Positions 14,869 to 20,110 of a stretch of 20,110 nt of DNA are shown here, piece by piece. Location of the stretch: the NCBI GenBank assembly GCA_002412425.1, contig DHVB01000083.1:1-20110 (forward strand). Reading direction: 5' to 3'. Within the stretch, counting starts at the first letter, position 1; each line of letters starts with the position of its first letter. Both the position numbers and the translations under genes were made by a program. This DNA is from Bacteroidales bacterium UBA5219 (lineage in GTDB: Bacteria; Bacteroidota; Bacteroidia; Bacteroidales; ML635J-15). The notes under the pieces were generated by a model. That model worked only from the letters and a program-made list of their open reading frames with translations. It was not told the DNA's origin and did not search any database.

Positions 14869-16695
14869 TTATTGTGATATTAATATTTTTTCTTCTTCTT
14901 TTTTTCCTTCTTTTTTTGAATTATTTTGCAAAGATAAAAAATTTGAAACAATTTCCGCAATATCCATTACTTTTCCTTTATAATTACGCGTAAAGGTCTT
15001 TTTGCACAATGGACAGGCAGTAGCAAGAACATCAGGATTATCTTTTGCCAATATTTGTAATACATCATCTCTAATTTTTAATTGAGAATCGAGTTCAATA
15101 ATAGTATTTGCTAAACTTCCTCCACAACAAAGTGAGTCTTTTTCATCAAATTCAGTATTTACAAGTTTTCCAACTTTGCTTAAAACTTGTCGAGGTTGTT
15201 TGTAAATATTTAAGCCTCGTCCTAGTTCGCAAGGGTCGTGAAAAACTATATTAAGTTCTGACTTGTTTAGTTTAATTCTCTTTTCATCAATTAGCATTTT
15301 AATGTATTCGCTATGATGCATAATTTCAATATCTAAGGCATATTCTTCTTTAAAAGATTTGCAACAAATAGGACAAGAAGATACAAGTAATTTAGCACCT
15401 GACGAAGAAATTAATTTTGTGTTTTTGCTAACTAAGTCTTTAGATTGTTGTACAAATCCTTGTTGACGCCGTGGGCGACCGCAACATATTCCTTTTTCTT
15501 CGTCCATAAACCACACTTTTTCATTTGCTGCTGAAAAAATATTTTTCATAGCAAGAATAATACTTGGTGTTAAGTGTGTCATGCAACCGGCAAAATATAT
15601 TACGTCAGTTTTATTTTTTGTTGGTTCAACTTTACAATAATCATAATAGTGTTTGCCGGGAACTTCTGTTTTTGTTCTTAATTGTTGACGAATTTGTGTG
15701 AGTTCAAGTCCAACAGGACAAGCTTCGGTACATCTGCCACACAGTAAACAATTGTTGGCTACTAAGTCGCTGATTTTATTGTATCTAGTGTCTCTTATAA
15801 AATATACAGATTGAACATTATTTATATTGGCAGAAAAATTTAACTGGCAGGCATCAATACAAATTCCACATCTTGAGCATGAATTAATTTCAAAATTTGT
15901 TAATCCTGAATATTGTTCTCCTTCTGTTGCTCCCCATTTTCTTAAAAATATTAAAGCTACTTCTGTTGGTATGTGCATATATCGCGAAAATGGTAAACTC
16001 ACAAAAAACACAAATAATGATATTGAATATGCCCACCATAGAGGTAATTCTATTGCTTGAGCAAATTGTTGTGGAAATAAACTTCCTAATCCTCCAGTGA
16101 GAAAACCTCCATTTTGTACTAGTGCAGCTGTTGAACTTTCTGCTAATAATCTTAGCGGGAAAATTAACCATAAAGCACTTAATGCTATTTTGTCGTAAAT
16201 TATATGTTTTGTTGCTTTTTTTAGTCCTAATATTTTTGATCTAAATCTTTTAATTATTGCAAGGGCTAATCCGCTAAGTATTATTAATAGAAGAAAGTCC
16301 ATTGTAAATGTGAAAAATTTAGCTCCCCAAAAATTATGTGGTTCGCGTGCAAAATATTTAAAGAAAATAGCAAGCCAAGGCTCTTCAAAAAATGTACCTG
16401 AATAAACCGAAGCTTCAATTTTACCAACTACAATTAATAAAAACCAGCCAAAAGCCAGGCTCATGTGCATATATCCTAAAAGAGGGTTCTTTTTATAAAT
16501 ATTTCTGTGTATTAGTGCTTCGCGGAACGCTTCAATAGTTGCAGAAATTGTTTTAGTGGTGAAAATATTTCGTTTTATAAAGTATTTTTGTTTACGGTCA
16601 AGAAGTCTAAACCATTTTGTAAATTTAACAATTATTATTACAAATAATATTATTGCTCCAATGCTAAAAGGTAATATGAAATGGGAATAATTCAT
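14869..16695 (-). CDS. Membrane-bound HdrE/HdrD-like fusion (heme b-type membrane domain, two 4Fe-4S, two CCG domains)
   Basis: A 608-residue protein in three parts. Residues 1-250 hold five hydrophobic segments (about 9-25, 75-95, 125-148, 168-188, 219-236) in a NarI/HdrE-like array, with His77 and His241 as possible heme ligands. Residues 273-326 carry two CxxCxxCxxxC ferredoxin motifs (Cys273/276/279/283 and Cys316/319/322/326). Residues 365-570 hold two CCG domains: Cys371, CC404-405, Cys441 and Cys444, then Cys489, CC523-524, Cys561 and Cys564. This is the HdrD architecture fused to its membrane partner, likely exchanging electrons between quinones and a cytoplasmic thiol/disulfide or Hdr module. 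The TAATG overlap with the preceding gene shows tight coupling. The lysine/glutamate-rich tail is not conserved-looking. Confidence 0.87.
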   Translation of the reverse strand: MNYSHFILPFSIGAIILFVIIIVKFTKWFRLLDRKQKYFIKRNIFTTKTISATIEAFREALIHRNIYKKNPLLGYMHMSLAFGWFLLIVVGKIEASVYSGTFFEEPWLAIFFKYFAREPHNFWGAKFFTFTMDFLLLIILSGLALAIIKRFRSKILGLKKATKHIIYDKIALSALWLIFPLRLLAESSTAALVQNGGFLTGGLGSLFPQQFAQAIELPLWWAYSISLFVFFVSLPFSRYMHIPTEVALIFLRKWGATEGEQYSGLTNFEINSCSRCGICIDACQLNFSANINNVQSVYFIRDTRYNKISDLVANNCLLCGRCTEACPVGLELTQIRQQLRTKTEVPGKHYYDYCKVEPTKNKTDVIYFAGCMTHLTPSIILAMKNIFSAANEKVWFMDEEKGICCGRPRRQQGFVQQSKDLVSKNTKLISSSGAKLLVSSCPICCKSFKEEYALDIEIMHHSEYIKMLIDEKRIKLNKSELNIVFHDPCELGRGLNIYKQPRQVLSKVGKLVNTEFDEKDSLCCGGSLANTIIELDSQLKIRDDVLQILAKDNPDVLATACPLCKKTFTRNYKGKVMDIAEIVSNFLSLQNNSKKEGKKEEEKILISQ

Positions 16696-17042
16696 TATTT
16701 AATATTTTTATAATTCAAATCGTTAAGAAAAATTCTCATATTATAAATAAAAGCTCTAGTGTTTACTGCTCTTGGACAAACTAGTTTGCATTTTCCACAA
16801 AGCATACACTTGTCTAATTCTTCGGCTAGTCCTTCAAATTGTCCTCTTCTAAACATTATGTTGCATTTACGAAAATTAAAGCTAGTGTGGTTAGCCGCTG
16901 AACAAGTTGCAGTACAAGCTCCACACATAATACATCTTTTTGCCGAAGGGACTTTTTCGCAAAGCTCTTCAAATGCTTTAGTATTAGCCGTGTCAAGGTC
17001 GATAATACGTGGTTTTGCTATTTTAAATCCCCAGTTTTTCAT
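16695..17042 (-). CDS. Small HdrC-like 4Fe-4S protein
   Basis: A 115-residue protein with two 4Fe-4S motifs: Cys37, Cys40, Cys43, Cys47 and Cys79, Cys82, Cys85, Cys89 (CMLCGKCKLVCPRAVNTR). The spacing between the motifs and the short helical tail match the HdrC/succinate dehydrogenase-type ferredoxin fold. It probably wires the flavoprotein encoded just upstream to the membrane HdrD-like subunit encoded just downstream. It overlaps both: ATGA with the flavoprotein gene and TAATG with the membrane gene. It is shorter than typical HdrC and is the second such subunit in this operon. Confidence 0.87.
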   Translation of the reverse strand: MKNWGFKIAKPRIIDLDTANTKAFEELCEKVPSAKRCIMCGACTATCSAANHTSFNFRKCNIMFRRGQFEGLAEELDKCMLCGKCKLVCPRAVNTRAFIYNMRIFLNDLNYKNIK

Positions 17043-18064
17043 TGTAAATTATTAAGATATTGTGTTATTTGAAGTGCAGCAGCTCTTGCATCAGCAATGG
17101 CTTCTGGAATGTTTAGAGGTCTTTTGCAAGATCCAGCTAGGAATAAGCCTTTTTTTGTTGTTTTATTATCGTTGCCATGTAATCCTAAACTTTTTGCAAA
17201 ACCATATTCGCCATTTATTTCGTTTTGCTTGCTTAAATTACTAGTTGCTTCAGAGGCTTCCATTCCAACCATTAAAACAAGTAAGTCAACAGTCATTTTT
17301 AAAGGCAATCCAGTTAGAGTGTCTTCAGTTTTTATTTGTATTCTATTGTCAATGGTTGCAGCTGCTTCAGAAATTCTTCCTCTTATGTAAATCACGTTGT
17401 TTTCTTCTTGAGATTTGCGATATAATTCTTCGTAAAACTGTCCAGCCATTCTTATGTCCATATAAAAACAATAAGCTTCAGATTCTGGGTAGAGTGTTTT
17501 AAACTCTGTTGCTTGCTTAACAGCATTTATACAGCAAACTCTTGAACAATAGTGATTTCCAACTTTTTCATCTCTACTTCCAACGCAATTTAAAAAAGCA
17601 ATTCGTTTAGGAATATTACCTTGCTTAGTGGTAATTTTTCCAGTTTTGTACATGCTTTCAAATTCTAAAGAAGTTATTACATTATCATAAATGCCATATC
17701 CTAATTCTTCTTTTCGTTTTGCATCAAAAACAGTGAAGCCTGTTGTAAGTAGTGCTACATCAGCCGAATAAGTTTGATTTTGTGAATTTACTGCATGCCA
17801 TTTATCATTTTCGAAAAACAATTTTGTGATGTCATTATTTTTGAGAATCTCAACTTTTTTTGTGCTTAAATTATTGATTAAATTGTTTTTAACTTCATCT
17901 GCATCAGCAAAGTTGGGGAATAATTTGGCATAATTAGTTAAATTTCCGCCTAGAACATCTTTTTTTTCAATTAATGTTACACTATATCCTTGATCTGCGA
18001 TATTGCTTGCTGCTTCAATTCCTGCAACACCTGCGCCTATTACAATAACAGATTTATTTTTCAT
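17039..18064 (-). CDS. Short HdrA-like (QmoA-like) FAD flavoprotein
   Basis: A 341-residue flavoprotein. The FAD-binding loop GAGVAG lies at residues 10-15, the HdrA hallmark LNCVGSRDE at about 158-166 (Cys160) and the cysteine patch YCSRVCC with Cys173, Cys177 and Cys178 next to AVKQA. The C-terminal GLFLAGSCKRPLNIPEAIADA is the usual second FAD contact. Full HdrA is about 650 residues and adds ferredoxin domains at the ends; those are absent here, as in QmoA. It likely passes electrons between the HdrC/HdrB-like proteins and the membrane branch. I choose the ATG at 18062-18064, overlapping the HdrB-like gene by 11 bases; an upstream in-frame TTG at 18071-18073 is less likely. Confidence 0.88.
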   Translation of the reverse strand: MKNKSVIVIGAGVAGIEAASNIADQGYSVTLIEKKDVLGGNLTNYAKLFPNFADADEVKNNLINNLSTKKVEILKNNDITKLFFENDKWHAVNSQNQTYSADVALLTTGFTVFDAKRKEELGYGIYDNVITSLEFESMYKTGKITTKQGNIPKRIAFLNCVGSRDEKVGNHYCSRVCCINAVKQATEFKTLYPESEAYCFYMDIRMAGQFYEELYRKSQEENNVIYIRGRISEAAATIDNRIQIKTEDTLTGLPLKMTVDLLVLMVGMEASEATSNLSKQNEINGEYGFAKSLGLHGNDNKTTKKGLFLAGSCKRPLNIPEAIADARAAALQITQYLNNLQ

Positions 18065-19127
18065 AATCAACAATAAGGTTTTTAGGTTTTTCTGGTTCTC
18101 CTAAGAAAGTGCCGGATTTACCAACAAATTTATCTTTAGGGTCGTATTCAATTCCGATTTTATTTAAAAGGCTTTCAGCTTGCACTTGGTGTAATTGCAA
18201 TCCTAAATCCCAAGGATTATAGCCTAAAAGAAGTCCTGCAAGTTCTTCATAAGTTAGTACAGGAATTCCCATGTGTTCGTCATCATAAGTTATGCCTTCC
18301 ATTTCGGCAATAGTGTATTGCCAGCGGTCCATAAACATTGTGCAACCTGGACAATTAGTTAGAATGAAATCAGGTTTATAAGCTTGCATAGACTCGAATT
18401 TCTTTTTTGTATTTGCAACTGAATAGCCTCTGTTTGCCATAACTAAGTATTGTCTAAATCCAAATCCGCAACAATGTCTTCTTTCGGGATAGTCAATTAC
18501 TTCGCCTCCCCATTCTTCTATCATTCCTGCTAAAACTTGAGGAAATTCAGCACCACCAATTGCATGTTTACTAAAAATTTTACCATAATGACAACCAATA
18601 TGTTCGACAGCCTTTAGTGGTTCGCCAGTTTTGTGATTAACTAACTGATATTTCATTTTACTTTTTAACTCTTTTCTGTATTTGTAAATAATATCAGAAG
18701 GGTGGACTATGTTTTCAGGAATGTCGAACTCTCTGCCTGTAGCTTGTCTTAAAAAATTCCTAGTTTTTTCAAGTTCTTCTGGTGAATTTTGCCATGTTTC
18801 AATAACTTCGGTAAAAACGCCAAATGAAGTAACACAAGACGGAACATAGTTTTTTAAGCCAGCATCTTTCATTAAAGAAAAAAGGCGAGCACAAATTGTC
18901 ATAGTTGTATCAAATGGAACAACATCGGAATGGTAGCCAATGCCAGTGCAAGTATGTTGATTTGGGTCGTCAATAATTGTTTTGCCAAGTTCTTCTCTTA
19001 AAATTTTTAGAAAAGTAGTTTCAGAACCAGGGAAAAAAGATTGACGAATACAACTTCTTTCATAGAAGTAATTGTCTTCAGCAATTTCTTTTTGATAATT
19101 ATTCCAATAATGTTTGGTTTTTGTCAT
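18054..19127 (-). CDS. HdrB-like CCG-domain protein with a degenerate first domain
   Basis: A 357-residue protein of the HdrB type. The second CCG domain is intact: Cys179 (IGCHYG), CC219-220 (HCCGFG), Cys259 and Cys262 (NCPGC), enough for a noncubane 4Fe-4S site. The first domain appears eroded: FFPGSET at 31-37 has Ser where Cys is usual, TC60 stands for CC, and Cys98 (PSCVTSF) lacks its partner. Family members reduce disulfides or related sulfur substrates. The long N-terminus and the C-terminal tail of about 60 residues are not classic HdrB. It begins five bases after the HdrC-like gene and ends inside the flavoprotein gene, so it is a core subunit of the same complex. The physiological substrate is unknown. 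Confidence 0.85.
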   Translation of the reverse strand: MTKTKHYWNNYQKEIAEDNYFYERSCIRQSFFPGSETTFLKILREELGKTIIDDPNQHTCTGIGYHSDVVPFDTTMTICARLFSLMKDAGLKNYVPSCVTSFGVFTEVIETWQNSPEELEKTRNFLRQATGREFDIPENIVHPSDIIYKYRKELKSKMKYQLVNHKTGEPLKAVEHIGCHYGKIFSKHAIGGAEFPQVLAGMIEEWGGEVIDYPERRHCCGFGFRQYLVMANRGYSVANTKKKFESMQAYKPDFILTNCPGCTMFMDRWQYTIAEMEGITYDDEHMGIPVLTYEELAGLLLGYNPWDLGLQLHQVQAESLLNKIGIEYDPKDKFVGKSGTFLGEPEKPKNLIVDYEK

Positions 19128-19132
19128 TTGCT

Positions 19133-19843
19133 TTATTTTTGATGATTTTCAGAATTTTTAATATAAGTCTGAAAAAAGTATTCATTATTTATTCCTTCGT
19201 TTTCGAATGAGGTGTTTGTTGATTTTGCTTTTTGCTTTGAGAACTCTTCTATATGATCATTCAATTTTTTGCCTCCAGTAACTTCAAATATTTTTCTTAC
19301 TTCGTCTAAATTTTTTTCGCCAATAATTCTCAATGCTCCAGGACCATATTTATTATAATTTCCTCCCATTCTGTCGGCAAGTTCTTCGGCGTTTTCAAAA
19401 TACCATTTCCAAACAGGACCTTGTTCGGGGTGAAGTTTTGGATGCACGGTGTCAACATGAACGCAATAGCCAATATTTAAAATATTGTCTCCAACAGTCC
19501 TTTTTAAAGCAAATTGTTGTTGTCCTTTTTCGCTTTCAACAAAAAAACCTAATTCTTGAGAAAGTTTTCTAAGTACAGAAATTACTAAAGCAGGTGCATT
19601 TCCTCGTGGACATCTTGCTTTGCACGACATACATTGACCACAATACCAAATTGTTTCGCTTTTTAAAAGTTCTTCGATTTTTTCATTATCGCGAGTTTGA
19701 ACTATGCTACAAAGTTGGCGAGGGTCATATTTGTAAAATTCGGCAGCTGGACAAATAGCTGTGCAAACTCCACAATTCATGCAGGCGGTAAGACCTTCTT
19801 TGAACCTAACATCTTGCAAAAGTAACTTGTAGTAATCTGTCAT
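19133..19843 (-). CDS. HdrC-like 4Fe-4S protein with C-terminal extension
   Basis: A 236-residue iron-sulfur protein, first gene of the operon. Two complete cluster motifs are visible: Cys21, Cys24, Cys27, Cys31 (CMNCGVCTAICP) and Cys68, Cys71, Cys74, Cys78 (CGQCMSCKARCP). Residues about 100-236 form an extension (GYCVHVDTVHPKLHPEQGPVWKWYFE and onward) not needed for the ferredoxin fold and without a motif I recognise. It should relay electrons to the HdrB-like subunit encoded five bases downstream. I choose the ATG at 19841-19843 because MTDYYKLL fits the HdrC N-terminus; an in-frame ATG 13 codons upstream (19882) would add a hydrophobic leader that looks spurious. Confidence 0.87.
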   Translation of the reverse strand: MTDYYKLLLQDVRFKEGLTACMNCGVCTAICPAAEFYKYDPRQLCSIVQTRDNEKIEELLKSETIWYCGQCMSCKARCPRGNAPALVISVLRKLSQELGFFVESEKGQQQFALKRTVGDNILNIGYCVHVDTVHPKLHPEQGPVWKWYFENAEELADRMGGNYNKYGPGALRIIGEKNLDEVRKIFEVTGGKKLNDHIEEFSKQKAKSTNTSFENEGINNEYFFQTYIKNSENHQK

Positions 19844-19951
19844 TTTAATATTTTTTGCAAAATAAATAAGTGCAAAAAACAATAAATAGACTAAAAATAC
19901 TTGTTTTTGTTGGTAAAAATACCCTTAAAACTTAGTATAAATACGTAGTCA

Positions 19952-19981
19952 GTTAAAAGTTAAAAGTCGAAGGTTAAAAGT
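19952..19981 (+). repeat. Three short GTTAAAAGT direct repeats
   Basis: GTTAAAAGT occurs at 19952-19960, 19959-19967 and 19973-19981, the first two overlapping by two bases and the last two followed by C. It looks like low-complexity slippage DNA of the kind common between Bacteroidota genes. No coding or CRISPR-like organisation is present. Confidence 0.6.
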
Positions 19982-20012
19982 CTGAAGTTCAATTAATTAT
20001 ATAGGATAGTGT

Positions 20013-20036
20013 AGAGACGGTGTATGCGCCGTCTCT
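20013..20036 (+). repeat. GAGACGG...CCGTCTC hairpin, probable dispersed intergenic palindrome
   Basis: Arms 20013-20022 and 20027-20036 pair over 10 bp in plus-strand RNA with one G-U wobble, leaving the loop UAUG. The GTAGAGACG...CGTCTC form resembles palindromes that, as I recall, recur between genes in Bacteroidota and cyanobacteria. The G+C-rich stem stands out from the A+T-rich surroundings. It could also act as a terminator for a gene beyond the right edge, although the following tail is only weakly U-rich. Confidence 0.55.
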
Positions 20037-20088
20037 TATCTATACAAATTATAATTTATTGTACCACCATAAATCAGCTAAAAGCGAT

Positions 20089-20110
20089 GCACTGAACGTA
20101 GTTGAAGTGT
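20089..20110. repeat. Partial dispersed repeat (GCACTGAACGTAGTTGAAGTG type) at the right edge
   Basis: The last 22 bases form an imperfect inverted repeat with outer arms GCACT and AGTGT. They resemble a short palindromic element (CACTTCGACTACGCTCAGTGC and variants) that I recall as abundant between genes in Bacteroidota. The element may continue past the window, so its full extent is not visible. Confidence 0.5.

Larger units (their letters stand above)
19844..20110. other. Noncoding region upstream of the Hdr-like operon
   Basis: No convincing gene lies here on either strand. The part next to the HdrC-like start must hold the operon promoter, but no full TAnnTTTG element stands out; TATTTTG (complement of 19854-19860) is a near match 10 bases before the ATG, too close to be convincing. 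Beyond about 19950 the region is made of the short repeats listed separately. Confidence 0.6.

Noticed and set aside
15827..16171. Open frames of 67-93 residues on both strands inside the membrane Hdr subunit gene
   Set aside because: They overlap the membrane-to-ferredoxin region of the 608-residue gene in other frames and show no domain or own spacing signals.
17039..19843. Genuine methanogen-type HdrABC
   Set aside because: The flavoprotein is about half the length of HdrA and lacks its ferredoxin domains, the HdrB-like protein has lost first-domain cysteines, and the genome style is bacterial; no CoM/CoB metabolism gene is present.
19952..19981. CRISPR-like repeats
   Set aside because: Units of 9 bases, two of them overlapping, with no regular spacers and no cas genes in the window.

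Overview
The window looks like chromosomal DNA from a low-GC member of the Bacteroidota. The evidence is strong A+T richness, starts without Shine-Dalgarno boxes, promoter elements of the TAnnTTTG type, and proteins typical of that phylum. Fifteen of the seventeen genes lie on the minus strand. Many overlap or abut, so they form long operons. No rRNA, tRNA, CRISPR array, transposase or phage gene was found.

Left two thirds (1-12061): a surface-polysaccharide locus of the ABC-transporter (Wzm/Wzt) type. From a promoter near 12085 the minus strand carries a sugar-nucleotide epimerase, Wzm permease, Wzt ATPase with a C-terminal extension, a DegT-family sugar aminotransferase and a NeuD/PglD-like N-acyltransferase. 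A second minus-strand operon starts near 5340. It encodes a FabZ-like dehydratase, a FabF-like ketosynthase, an acyl carrier protein, a GT2 glycosyltransferase, an AsnB-like amidotransferase and a further glycosyltransferase cut by the left edge. Divergent from it, on the plus strand, are a radical SAM/SPASM protein and a FabL-like enoyl reductase. Dehydratase, ketosynthase, carrier and enoyl reductase make an almost complete fatty-acid-type elongation set (only a ketoreductase is missing) inside a glycan locus. Together with the radical SAM enzyme this is the best candidate for an undescribed system: I infer that it makes an unusual acyl group for the glycan.

Middle (12207-14847): a threonine-synthase-like protein resembling archaeal cysteate synthase, next to an alpha-oxoamine synthase of the serine palmitoyltransferase type. 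The pair fits sulfonolipid (capnine) synthesis: phosphoserine plus sulfite gives cysteate, which is condensed with an acyl thioester.

Right (14869-19843): a five-gene operon for a heterodisulfide-reductase-like complex: HdrC-like, HdrB-like, a short HdrA-like flavoprotein, a second small HdrC-like ferredoxin, and a membrane HdrE/HdrD-like fusion. It resembles quinone-linked Hdr/Qmo-type modules and reads towards the oxoamine synthase only 21 bases downstream. The last ~230 bases are noncoding and hold short repeats and hairpins.
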